The notes: a model not told the origin generated them from the letters alone. A DNA stretch of 64,000 bases from Siphonodentalium dalli (GCA_032622095.1 CP136068.1:16411729-16475728); one strand, 5' to 3'. Positions 33,210 to 44,279 are shown, counted from the stretch's first letter. Numbers and translations are program-made.

Positions 33210-33322
33210 TCCATGGGCACATAAAACAACGGTATGGGACCGTCAAACTGATGAAACGGTACGGGACCGTCGATTATGACGGCCCGAAACCGTCGAACCG
33301 ACAGTAATTTCTAACAGTGTAG
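33210..33322 (-). repeat. Inverted relative of the 'GACCGT' repeat
   Basis: It contains ACGGTATGGGACCGTC, ACGGTACGGGACCGTC and GACGGCCCGAAACCGTCG, and ends TTTCTAACAGTG. Each GGGACCGTC/ACGGT pair can fold. It shares its terminal 12 bases with 24,567. Confidence 0.5.
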
Positions 33323-35984
33323 GGTGGCAATGGTTCACTATATAATGGCATCTTTAGATTATATAGGCCGATCCATTTATAGCCTAATACCCCACACTGT
33401 TCTAATCATGTTCGACTAGTTATCAGTTCAGTCTGGCTGTGCTAAATCCCATAAATGGTATACATCATGCAGCATGCTAATCCCAAACAATTGGCACATA
33501 TAGGTTAACTGTTACATGTTCGCTTAATAAGCAATCCAGTTAATCAGATAGAACTTGTATAAACAGTATTTATTCCATGATTAATTCAACAATGATAAGT
33601 ACAACAATAAGTATACGTTTTATCGTGGACCGGATTCGTCATCAATAGTGTAGGCGTATGTGAGTCATTTCTGGGAATCATTTTGTATCCACCCTAGCGA
33701 GAGCGTGATGGTCCAGATATACCTTAATTGTATGAGAGAAACTATTTCTATGCATACATACCTGTACATGTAGTAATTTAAACAAAACATTTTACTTGAA
33801 TTCTAGTTCAAATTTGTCACGATCCCATGCATCTTGGTCGTCATGCTAATGTACATCTGCTATGTACCGGTACTGAGTATGGAATTGTGCGAAGAAACAG
33901 TGTAAGCATGACGCAATACTCAGAATGTCTTCCTACTCATATGATGACCAGCATGGTGGAAGCGGGTGCCAGTATAGCTGAACAAGGCACAGGACCATCT
34001 CCCCAAACGGGATAATATTTCCAAGGGTGATTTTAATCGTCAGACAGGTTTATATTTAAAATTATTGGCTCCAAATACCAGACACTGTTAGCTATATGTA
34101 GTAATCTGATTGAGTCTGTCGCTAGACATGTTAGTGTGCGAGTAGATATACGCAATCGAAAAGTCTAGCGTTCACAAATCTCATTTGAACGTTTGTAGTT
34201 GACTGCGCCTGAAGTTGGTCACTTCACTAATTTCTCCACATACCATGTTGGTATCTTTTAAAATATTGCTATAATATCCGAATCGAGTTTGGCACAAGTC
34301 CATATGTGTAACTTATAAAGATATCATTCGGTTTTATATAGCGAATAGTATGTCCTCGTCGAAAGCCCATGAATGATGATGATATGCATATGCTTCATGC
34401 TTACCCGCTGGGATATGTATATGTGTCTACATTTCTGCCGTATTGGTAGCCATCTCGATTACGCTGATATATCAATAACTCTATTTCGGATTATCTAAAT
34501 CAGAGTACATTCATTCATATATCTAACACGAGGATATCGTTCCCCAGTGGTGGACATGTTATTTGACATCTAAAAATATAATGTTTTGGCGATTTTTCAC
34601 GATGCCTATTTCGAACATAATTGCGATAAGACATATATTAGGCTTGTATCATAACATGACGATCATTTATTTGGAAGAACCAAATTAGTGTACTACACTC
34701 ACCTTCTGCACAACAGAAACGTAATTGTGCGAACGAGGCTAAAATTGGCGTAATTATCGTACTTTGGCCGGCATTTTGGAGGCCATCTTTAATTAAGTGG
34801 ACAGTTTCTGGACCCAGTTAGATGTAAATACTATATGTAATCATCATGATTATTTTCATCACCGATTAATTCTAATTTGCTTTAAGAAATAGGTAGAAAA
34901 TAAAAAAGTACATTTTGGCGAAAATTCATACCGCTTTCTTTAAAAATCGTATTTGAGAAATAAAATCAAGGTTATGATGCAATAACTCAACTTATATAAC
35001 GCCCAAGTAATTTTTATCATGATCGAAGAAAAATATATTCCCTGATCGTCACCTGTTGGATACAATCGAAAATTATATAGGTGACATGTATGGAAATGCA
35101 TCAATTTTCCCACTTCCGATCGCCATTTTGATGACAATCTTCAACGGGGAGGACAACTTGTTTATACAAATATAATATGGTGGCAAACCATACATGATTG
35201 TCATATTTTATGTCAAAATTATGTTTTTATCATGAATTCCAACAAACACAAGAAAATGAGCATGGCGGCTATTTTAGTGACGTCATAAGACCACCCAGTC
35301 TCGACCCCATGGGGTCCAACACCTTTTTTTCTGTAGAATAGACCATATACTGGCTCATGAGCATGGTCTCTAAATTTGTTCATCATTTTCCCATGGGAGC
35401 CCAAAATCGGACATAAGCGACTCTACTAACGTGTATACACACAGCCGTGACACACCCCCGTGACACAATGCATACACGTTTATATAAGCATTGCATGCAT
35501 TGATCAGGCATAATAGATTGTATGCATTGATCAGACATAACAGATCAGACACGCATAGCGAGAGCTGGTCTCGACATGTGATTTCATTCAGGGTACACCT
35601 CTTGAAACCTGCTATCGATGCATAATAAATGTGCGTGTCATCGTCTATACATTGCATGTCTCATTAACTGCATGCAACAACAGAAGAGCATAACGTCAAC
35701 AATTGAGCTATAATTTGAATTCAGACTGAGGTATATTAGGTCGTCAACCGCGTAGTCTCGCCAATTCATATTTCACAGTGGTTGGTATACGTTGATACAA
35801 ACCCTCAGTGTCAACATTAATTTTCTAATTATCACCCATTGGTGGTTTTATGTTAAATATATAAATACGTTGTCATAATGTTCACACCGAGTTTCAAGTT
35901 TGGCTATTGCTCATACAAAGTATTCAACAAATATTCAGGAAAAAATGTGGACGATGTCATTCATGAAGTAACTTCGCGCCCTAT
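33323..35984. other. No gene seen
   Basis: About 2.7 kb without a convincing frame, RNA gene or repeat terminus. A TGCATTGATCAG word is repeated near 35,495 and 35,525. Confidence 0.4.
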
Positions 35985-36100
35985 TATCTAGACTTAACGG
36001 AGAGCATATACATGACGATTAAGCTGACTGTGTTCGCCCTATTCTCTATATTTGACGGAGAGCATATACCTGTACGTGACGATTAAGCTGACTTTATTAG
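35985..36100 (+). repeat. Two-unit ~60-bp direct repeat
   Basis: GCCCTATT(A/C)TCTA, ACGGAGAGCATATAC and TGACGATTAAGCTGACT occur twice in the same order, the second copy with a 4-base addition. Confidence 0.65.
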
Positions 36101-36218
36101 AAGACGTGCAGTATTAGGTACAATATATTTTTCAACTACTAAAAACAATGAACTACAATGTCATTCTCTAAATTAGTTCTTACACACAAGAAAAACATAT
36201 TTAAGTCATATCCAGAGG

Positions 36219-36498
36219 TCCGTATCAGCCGGGGTCCGTATCAGCCAGGGTCCTTATCATCCGGGTCCGTATCAGCCAGGATCAATACCAGCCGGTGGTC
36301 CGTATCAGGCATGGTCCGTATCAGCCGGTGTCCTTATCAGCCGGGGTCCCTATAAGCCGGCGTCCGTATAAGCCGGGGTCCGTATAAGCCAGTTTGGGTA
36401 TAACCCAGGGTCCGTATCAGCCAGGATCATAAACAGTCGGTGGTCCGTAAAAGCCAAGGTCCGTATCAGCCTGGGTCCGAAACAGGCAGGGTCCGTAA
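36219..36498 (+). repeat. ~17-bp minisatellite 'GGTCCGTATCAGCCGG'
   Basis: About 16-17 imperfect units with variants CTTATCAGCC, CGTATAAGCC and CGTATCAGCCAGG. It ends at the A that precedes the first Helitron-like element, so the element inserted into or beside the array. Confidence 0.8.
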
Positions 36499-37124
36499 TC
36501 TATTATATATTTTGGAAGATCTGTCTGTGTGTCTGTCTGTGTGTCTGTCTGTGTGTCTGTGTTTTCGCGATGGACTCGAAAACGGCCGAACCGATTTCGA
36601 TGAAACTTGGTATGTGGAGGTATTTTCGGCCGATAACTGGCATAGGCCTATTAATTTGTGCGTGCGACGTGACCTTGACCTTGAAATCGGGTAATTTCAA
36701 GGTCAAACGCCCGAATATCACGGGATTTCGATGAAACTTGGTATGTGGGGGTACTTTCTTACGGCGAGTCTCTTAAGCATATTCATTTGCCCGTGCGACG
36801 TGACATTGAGCTTGAAATCGGGTAACTTCAAGGTCAAATCGCCAATTTTGATGGGATTTCGACGAAATTTGATACGTGGGGTTACTTTTGTCCACTGATT
36901 GTTTTGGACGGGTCCAATCCTGACCCCGACCAGACCTTGACCTTCAAAATAATCAATTCAAGGTCAAATCGGGTAAAACCGGATGGATTTCGACGGGCAC
37001 ATTTGTCGGGTACTTTTGACCGGGCAGTGTTTTTGGACTGGTCAAATCGTGACCCCAATTGACCTTGACCTTCAAAATGGCCAATTCAAGGTCAAAGCCC
37101 GGACGAAGTCGGGTCACCTTCTAG
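36499..37124 (+). mobile_element. Helitron-like non-autonomous element 1
   Basis: Begins TCTATTATATATTTTGG after an A and ends CTAG before a T, the TC...CTRR ends and A/T target of Helitrons. About 11 bases upstream of CTAG a GC-rich hairpin (CCCGGAC, GAA, GTCGGG) can form. The interior has a TCTG/TGTG microsatellite and then ~130-bp repeat units. No Rep/helicase gene is present. Confidence 0.75.
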
Positions 37125-37248
37125 TATAGATATATCCAGAGAAATTCTTTGTTGAAAATTTCTTGCAAATGACGAGACTTGGTTTGTGATTTTGTGTGTA
37201 AGTTGCTTGATCGCTTATAAATATTAATTTAACATACATTTTAATATA
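37125..37248. other. Spacer between Helitron-like elements 1 and 2
   Basis: A/T-rich flank, ending in A directly before the next TC terminus. Confidence 0.5.
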
Positions 37249-37977
37249 TCTATTATATATTTTGGAAGATCTGTGTGTCTGTGTGTCTGTGTGTGTGTGT
37301 GTTCGCGATGAACTCGAAAACGGCCCTCCCGATTTCGATGAAACTTGGTATGTGGGGGTATTTTCGGCCGGGGACGAACATAGGCATATTAATTCGTCCG
37401 TGCGACGTGACCTTGACCTTGAAATCGGGTAATTTCAAGGTCAAACGCCCGAATATCACGGGATTTCGATGAAACTTGGTATGTGGGGTACATAAGGCCA
37501 GGGAGTGGCATAACCCTATTAATTTACCCGTGCAGCGTGACATTGACCTTGAAATCGGGTCATTTCAAGGTCTAACGCCCGAATATCACGGGATTTCGAT
37601 GAAACTTGGTATGTGGGGTATTTTCGTATGGGGAGTCTCATAGGCATATTCATTTGCCCGTGCGACGTTACCTTGACCTTGAAATCGGGTCAATTCAAGG
37701 TCAAATCGCCAATTTTGATGGGATTTCGACGAAATTTGATACGTGGGGCTACTTTTGTCCACTGAGTTTTTTGGACGGGTCAAATCGTGACCCCGACCTG
37801 ACCTTGACCTTCTAAATTATCTATTCAAGGTAAAATCGGGTAAAACCTGATGGATTTCGTCGGGTACTTTTGTTCGGGCAGTGTTTTGGACGGGTCAAAT
37901 CGTTAACCCACTTGACATTGGCCTTCAAAATAGACAATTCAAGGTCAAAGCCCGGACGAAGTCGGGTCACCTTCTAG
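37249..37977 (+). mobile_element. Helitron-like non-autonomous element 2
   Basis: Same termini as element 1: TC start preceded by A, CTAG at 37,974-37,977. The interior has ~130-bp units anchored by GATTTCGA(T/C)GAAA at 37,331, 37,462, 37,592 and 37,722. It is joined directly to element 3. Confidence 0.75.
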
Positions 37978-38428
37978 TCTATTATATATTTTGGAAGATC
38001 TCGATGGACTCGAAAACGACCGAACCGATTTCGATGAAACTTGGTATGTGGGGGTATTTTCGGCCGTGGGGTGGCATGGCAATATTAATTTGTCCGTGCG
38101 ACGTGACCTTGACCTTGAAATCGGGTCATTTCAAGGTCAAACGCCCGAATATCACGGGATTTTGATGAAACTTGGTATGTGGGGGTCCTTTCGTATGGGG
38201 AGTCTCATAAGCATATTCATTTGCCCGTGCGACGTGACCTTGACCTTGAAATCGGGTAACTTCAAGGTCAAATAGCCAATTTTGATGGGATTTCGACGAA
38301 ACTTGATACGTGGGGTTACTGGGGTTACTGATTGTTTTGGACTGGTCAAATCGTGACCCCACTTGACCTTGACCTTCACAATGGACAATTCAAGGTCAAA
38401 GCCCGGACGAAGTCGGGTCACCTTCTAG
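37978..38428 (+). mobile_element. Helitron-like non-autonomous element 3 (short)
   Basis: Starts TCTATTATAT immediately after the CTAG of element 2 and ends CTAG at 38,425-38,428. At 451 bases it has fewer repeat units than its neighbours and lacks the long TGTG microsatellite. Confidence 0.75.
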
Positions 38429-39034
38429 TATTATATAATTTGGAAGATCTGTCAGTGTGTCTGTCTGTGTGTCTGTGTGTTCGCGATGGACTCGAAAACG
38501 GCCGAACCGATTTCGATGAAACTTGGTATGTGGGGGTATTTTCGGCCGAGAACTGGCATAGGCCTATTAATTTGTCCGTGCGACGTGACCTTGACCTTGA
38601 AATCTGGTAATTTCAAGGTCAAACGCCTGAATATCACGGGATTTCGATAACATTTGGTATGTGGTGGTACTTTCTTACGGCGAGTCTCTTAATCATATTC
38701 ATTTGCCCGTGCGATGTGACCTTGACCTTGAAATCGGGTAACTTCAAGGTCAAATCGCCAATTTTGATGGGATTTCGACGAAATTTGATACGTGGGATTA
38801 CTTTTGTCCACTGATTGTTTTGGACGGGTCCAATCGTGACCCCGACCAGACCTTGACCTTCAAAATGATCAATTCATGGTCAAATCGGGTAAAACCGGTT
38901 GGATTTTGACGGGCACGTTTGTCGGGTACTTTTGTCCGGGCAGTGTTTTTGGACTGGTCAAATCGTGACCCCAATTGACCTTCAAAATGGCCAATTCAAG
39001 GTCAAAGCCCGGACGAAGTCGGGTCACCTTCTAG
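38429..39034 (+). mobile_element. Helitron-like non-autonomous element 4
   Basis: Starts TATTATATAATTTGG directly after the CTAG of element 3 (the usual TC is reduced to T) and ends CTAG at 39,031-39,034. It carries the microsatellite and the ~130-bp units. Confidence 0.72.
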
Positions 39035-39692
39035 TCTATTATATATTTTGGAAGATCTGTCTGTGTGTATGTGTGTGTGTCTGTGTGTGTGTTCGCGATG
39101 GACTCGAAAACGGCCGACCCGATTTCGATGAAACTTGGTATGTGGGGGTATTTTCGGCCGTGGGGTAACATGGGCCTATTAATTTGTCCGTGCGACGTGA
39201 CATTGACCTTGACATCGGGTCATTTCAAGGTCAAACGCCCGAATATCACGGGATTTCGATGAAACTTGGTATGTGGGGGTACGTTCGGCCGGGGAGTGAT
39301 ATAGGTTTAATAATTTGCCCGTGCGACTTGACCTTGACCTTGACATCGGGTCATATCAAGGTCAAACGTTCGAATATCACGGGATTTCGATGAAACTTGG
39401 TATGTTGGTGTCCTTTCGTATGGGGAGTCTCATAAATTTGATACGTGGGGTTACTTTTGTCCATTGATTGTTTTGGACGGGCCATATCGTGACCCCGACC
39501 TGACCTTGACCTTCAAAATGATCAATTCAAGGTCAAATATGGTAAAACCGGATGGATTTCGACGGGCACGTTTGTCGGGTACTTTTGTGTGGGCAGTGTT
39601 TTGGACTGGTCAAATCGTTACCCCACTTGACCTTGACCTTCAAAATGGACAATTCAAGGTCAAAGCCCGGACGAAGTCGGGTCACCTTCTAG
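39035..39692 (+). mobile_element. Helitron-like non-autonomous element 5
   Basis: Starts TCTATTATATATTTTGG directly after element 4 and ends CTAG at 39,689-39,692, followed by T. Same interior plan. Open frames in these elements simply read through the repeat units and match no protein family. Confidence 0.75.
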
Positions 39693-39984
39693 TATAATAT
39701 ATATCTCAAATATTGTATGTTTATGTACGTGTTATTGAGATTACACGCAAAATAAAAATATATTTATCTATCAATCTGTTTACACTCACATGCCGGTTAC
39801 CGACATCCCGGACATGACACAATGAGAGGAAAGGAGGTATACAACGGATTCACCCAGTATACCTTTTTTGCTGGGTTGAAATTGTTTTGCTCCTAAACTC
39901 ATTTTCAGAGCACTGGTTATGGCATTGATGGGCTATTCACGATGTTCACGGCACTGGTAATGCAGATGGTGAAACAAAGTCCGA
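39693..39984. other. No gene seen
   Basis: Unique-looking sequence with no recognised feature. Confidence 0.4.
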
Positions 39985-39997
39985 GTGATCTCATGTC

Positions 39998-40007
39998 GGA
40001 TTCGAAC
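39998..40007 (-). other. tRNA-like box B (3' half), split from its box A
   Basis: The minus strand reads GTTCGAATCCGAC, a good RNA polymerase III box B. The matching box A-like sequence lies about 1 kb away at 40,990-41,007 on the same strand, on the far side of the palindrome. An intact tRNA gene is not present. Confidence 0.4.
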
Positions 40008-40014
40008 ACCCATC

Positions 40015-40975
40015 CGTGTCGAAGACACATGTATTTGACACAAGAGACCCCACCATCCAAATCTTATATATAAGACAGGGTAAACATCTAGCAGATGACC
40101 CAAATTCCCATCCCGGTTGTTATCCAGCTGTGGCTAAAATATTTATGTTATGTTATTCTGACTATAAGACCTATTTTGTTTAGAAAGGGCTCTGGTTCAG
40201 TTTGGTACATCACCCGATTCAATCGGTAGATTGTATCAACAGTTACAGGCATCGGAACAGAAATGTTCTGGCCAAAATGTGTGGTCGGAAATTTATTGAG
40301 CACATCGACTAAAAGAATTTGCTGAGCGGACAGTTGTTTTTCGTCGGTGACTTTCATCAATACTTACATTTCAGGTAAATTTGTATTCATTTCAGTCCAT
40401 TAAGGATGTTTCTTATGGCTCTTATGGCACTATGAAGTTAAATATAGCTCTCAAGAAAGTGCGAAGCGTAACTTGTTCCACAGTGGCCAAAATGGAAGAC
40501 AAATAACGTCTCCCACTTTCGTGGAAGCTATTTAACTGTATATCTCTGTCATGGGTGCAAGAGGAGATTCTTTTATGAGCTGAAATGAACTGAAATCTAC
40601 CAGAAATTGATCCAAGCTACGTCTTGACGAATGTCACCGACAAAAACTAGCTATACTCTCTGGTCTGATCTTAAATGTTTATCAGCCGGTGTGCCCAGTA
40701 AATGTCCGACCAGAGATTTTGGCCATAATTGGTTTGTTCTGATGGCTGTAACTTTTGGTACAATCAACTGATCGAGTCGGGTGATATGTCAAAAATGATC
40801 TAGAGCACTTCGGTAACAAAACGTGTGTTTAGTTATAAAACAATTCTTTAAATATGTTAGCTACAGCTTGACAACACCAGGTGGGCCATCTGATAGATAG
40901 TTACCTTGTCTTATATATATGTCTTTATGGTGGTGGGGTCTATTGTTCCAAATAAATGTGGTCAAAGTTACAGCT
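40015..40975. repeat. ~960-bp imperfect palindrome (foldback element)
   Basis: The left arm (40,015-40,485) matches the reverse complement of the right arm (40,500-40,975) throughout. Paired blocks from outside in include GACCCCACCA, CTTATATATAAGACA, the GTACATCACCCGA block, ACAGTTACAGGCATC, TGTTCTGG, GTCGGTGAC, TTCATTTCAG and GCGTAACTTGTT. The centre is near ACAGTGGCCAAAATGG. I judge arm identity at about three quarters by eye. No gene is inside. Confidence 0.8.
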
Positions 40976-40989
40976 GAGAGCTCGGTCCA

Positions 40990-41007
40990 CTAACCAACTG
41001 AGCTACC
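40990..41007 (-). other. tRNA-like box A (5' half)
   Basis: The minus strand reads GGTAGCTCAGTTGGTTAG, an excellent D-arm/box A, within GGAGTCGTTGGTAGC... It has no box B at normal distance; the only one nearby is across the palindrome at about 40,000. It could be a tRNA pseudogene or a tRNA-derived SINE head. Confidence 0.5.
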
Positions 41008-41058
41008 AACGACTCCACGTGACCAACCAAGCCTTGAAATAGTGTGTCCCTCATAGCG

Positions 41059-41152
41059 GGCTAGCATCACCAAATTCACACTATGGTAACCTCATTATGC
41101 TGAGGTGTAAGCAGAATGAGGTCCCCAGAGGGTGAATTTGGTGATGCTAGCC
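41059..41152. repeat. 94-bp hairpin repeat
   Basis: GGCTAGCATCACCAAATTCAC at the left pairs with GTGAATTTGGTGATGCTAGCC at the right. A second inner pair is ACCTCATT and AATGAGGT. Confidence 0.85.
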
Positions 41153-41846
41153 TGGCCAGACCAACTATAATGAACGGTCGCATCCGCCTCACGTACTACA
41201 CGCAGTCTTATTTATCATCACAAACTAACGATTGATGCTGCGCAAATAGGGCAATCTGTTGCTGAAATCTTTACAAAATCATCACCACTCGCTCCAGTGA
41301 TAAGTTCAATATCTCGCCACGTGGTTAAATCGATATTGCAGTTAATTGTCCACGGACTACATATAATACTTCCGTACATCTGGCTTTTTTCAATCGGATT
41401 TGTTTTCCAAGAAAACTTTCTTATTGATACCAAAATACGTTATATATAACTCAGATCAAACCATCGTATGTATTGTAGACATATTTATGTATGCGCTATT
41501 CTATTTTGCTCATTTTGAACAGAATTAGGTGATGAATCATCGTGTGAGTATCCGACTAAATTGTCAATATTGACGAATACGCCTTGCAATTTATGTCAAA
41601 TTGACAATGCTTCCATTAACTACATCATACCCTCCATGCACATGCGAAGGTTCGTATTTGGACATAGACATAGACGTAGATTTACTTGTCCAATAAATCA
41701 TATTTGACATTTAGACACATATTTTCAGAAGTTTCACTTGATCATTAACACGGATCCGAAAACATCAATGCCCACAGAAGGCCAATTATAGGCACACACC
41801 CATATGCCCACAGGCATATACATGTGCGCACCAATGACTCTCCGCT
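41153..41846. other. No gene seen
   Basis: No convincing feature. A short minus-strand frame at 41,218-41,433 has no recognisable motif. Confidence 0.4.
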
Positions 41847-41847
41847 A

Positions 41848-42385
41848 CACTGCCAAAAATATTTTCTCAATTCAGGAAAAAAAAAATCTTGAAATGAGAT
41901 ATTATCTTGGGAGAATAGCTAGAAAAATAAGAAAAACATATTTTCTAGGTCAAGAAATGAAAGGGTGGAAAAATTTCTTGTCTGAGAAAATTTCTTTAAG
42001 AAAACACAGTAATCTTAGTAAGAAAATCCTAGTAAAAAAATCTTAGTATAGATTTTTTTTCTTAATGTATGAAAGATTGTTTTTCTCACATAAGTTTATT
42101 TTTCTTGAAATAAGATAAGTTTAAGATACTGCGATTATCTTGGGAGAATAGCTAGAAATTTAAGAAAGCTATACAATTAATCTAGAACAAGAAATTATAT
42201 TTTCTATAGTTAGAAATATCGTCAAGATATTTTTTCTTAAGTGATGCCAATTTTTTCTAGAATGAGATTTTCTCAAGCAGGAAAATAAATCTAAGTAAGG
42301 AAAACAAGTTTTCTTAACTAGGAATATTTTCCCCAATTAGGAAAGATACATTAGAAAACAATTCTTAATTAAGAAAAACATTTAA
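41848..42385 (+). repeat. A/T-rich dispersed element with CACTGCC terminus
   Basis: Starts CACTGCCAAAAATATTTTCT and is filled with TTTTCTTA, AAGAAA and TCTTGAAAT words on both strands. The opposite-orientation relative at 54,420-54,728 ends TTTTTGGCAGTG. This is likely a non-autonomous DNA transposon family; the far end is not defined. Confidence 0.55.
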
Positions 42386-42509
42386 TTTTAAATTAATATA
42401 TAATTTCAATTGTGTTTTAAAATATACAATTGACATTTTATTCTGAATATAAAAACTTCTTTGTAAATATCATTGTTAAATGTATAATAGAGACAATAAG
42501 GGGGCTTAA

Positions 42510-43002
42510 AGGCACGGGAGGCCTTAGTTGTCGAAAATATTCATATTTGTTTCAATCACCGTAAACAGAAAAACATTAAAACGCATAGAGTTTTGTTCAT
42601 ATATACCATGACCATCGCGTAAACAGCATGCTATCATAAAGACCTACTATATTTTACCTAAGTAGGAGCCTGATTGTGTTACAGAAGGCAGCACAGTGTT
42701 ACTGGCTAATCACACACAAATCATATAAATGCTCTTTATTCGTTCCATATCAAAATTCAGCAACAATGAACGCTCTTTATGTTTACCATCATAATATAAA
42801 CAAACACCAGGAAAGTACCTTTTTATCCTTTTGTTTACATAAGAATGGTCAAACATATGACAATAACATACTGTTTATGCGATATTTCTTATTTGTATAC
42901 GGACAAAGTCTGTCTACATTTTAATATTCTTTCTGTTTGTGGCGGTTTTTGACCGGTGGAAATATTTTCACAGCATACCCACCGCCAAGGCCTCCCGTAC
43001 CT
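42510..43002. mobile_element. Non-autonomous DNA transposon with TTAA target duplication
   Basis: TTAA at 42,506-42,509 and 43,003-43,006 flank inverted ends AGGCACGGGAGGCCTTAG and, in reverse complement, AGGTACGGGAGGCCTTGG. The 493-bp interior has no transposase. TTAA duplications are made by piggyBac and Kolobok families. Confidence 0.75.
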
Positions 43003-43006
43003 TTAA

Positions 43007-43435
43007 ACTTTAAATATACAATCAACAATTTCTCGTTACAGTTATGGGTTTCTAAAATTGCAAGAGGCCAAACAAGATACTGTGTACATTCGCGAAATGA
43101 AACTATACAAAGTACCTGTATCTTGTTCTGCCTCTTAAAATTGTATAAACCAAAAAATGCAACAAAAAATATATTGATTGCTAATAATTACATCCCGACA
43201 CATGATTTTCAATATATTTATAGAAAGAGTTACCTCAAATCTGTCGGTTGCTAAAAAAATATATAACAATTTCTGTTATTTGAGTATCCAGTTCAAACGA
43301 TAGGAAAAAAAATCATCACACATGACAAAACAAGCACTGTATGTGCCTTAATAAACATCGTAACCCTGTATTTTTAAATGCACATATTCTAGGACGGGTG
43401 ATGTGTAATAAACACAGAAAGACACTTGTATTAAT
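43007..43435. other. No gene seen
   Basis: A/T-rich; short frames without motifs. Confidence 0.35.
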
Positions 43436-43542
43436 GGATTTGTTGATACGGCACTTGTGCCATTGAGGAAAGATAGAACTCTAGGGTGTGCTGTTCATTC
43501 CGTCATTGTGCGCTAGCACTCGTGTCATATCAACAAACCCAT
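43436..43542. repeat. Small foldback repeat
   Basis: GGATTTGTTGATACGGCACTT at the left and, in reverse complement, GGGTTTGTTGATATGACACGA at the right. Confidence 0.6.
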
Positions 43543-43669
43543 AAACAAAATTGTGTAATTCTGTGTATATACAGCATGGTTTCAATAGCTGTTTCATGAA
43601 TCATGCAGATTTACTGTTCAGGTACTAGCCCAAGTCTTTTCGGTATGCAACAGCTTGAGATATCGAATA

Positions 43670-43810
43670 CAGTAATGCCCCCAAGTATAATCGACTCCTT
43701 AAACACAGTAGAATTATGGGTAACTTTTCAGGATTTAGTCGGAAATATGGCTTGTTGCCATTCATCGGAAAGCTCTCTGAGAGCTTTCTGATGAATGGCA
43801 ACAAGCCTCA
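43670..43810. mobile_element. CAGTAATG-type MITE, partial
   Basis: After TA it starts CAGTAATGCCCCC. It carries the family's TTTTCAGGATTTAGTCGG and the central hairpin GGCTTGTTGCCATTCATCGG... folding back by 43,807. The right end is lost. Confidence 0.7.
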
Positions 43811-44089
43811 TTTTAACAGTGATGTTTATCAGAATTGCTAGCATGCAATGCCATTCTTTCATATAAATTACTCACAAAATATCAAAAGACCAGATGTGAG
43901 TATAATATAAATTTATCACCCCATTTTATGCAGGGATACATAAAATAAACATAACATATGTTACTAGTATGCTTTAAAGTCAACATTGACAATTAAAGGT
44001 AAACAATCTCTCCATGGTCTCCATATCATCAGATTCTAAGAACAACATTTCTTAATCAATTAATTACCATTTACCAAAACATAATGCTA

Positions 44090-44273
44090 CAGTAATGGCC
44101 AAAGTAATCGACCACCTAACCACAGCTGAATTATGGGTAATTTTTCAGGATTTAGTCGGAAATATGACTTGTTGCCATTCATCGGAAAGCTCTCCCCAAG
44201 AGCTTTCCGATGAATGGCAACAAGCCATTTAATTCTGCTGTGGTTAAGTGGTCAATTACTTTGGGCATTACTG
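44090..44273. mobile_element. Complete 184-bp CAGTAATG-type MITE
   Basis: Flanked by TA on both sides (44,088-44,089 and 44,274-44,275). The left end CAGTAATGGCCAAAGTAATCG pairs with the right end, and the centre pairs GAAAGCTCT with AGAGCTTTC, so nearly the whole element is one long hairpin with an unpaired insert on the left arm. CAGT ends and TA duplication suggest mobilisation by a Tc1/mariner-group transposase. Confidence 0.82.
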
Positions 44274-44279
44274 TAACTA

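Noticed and set aside
36440-39697. Many 60-96-codon frames on both strands in the Helitron-like array
   Set aside because: They read through the ~130-bp units in several phases and both directions; no shared start or stop and no known domain.
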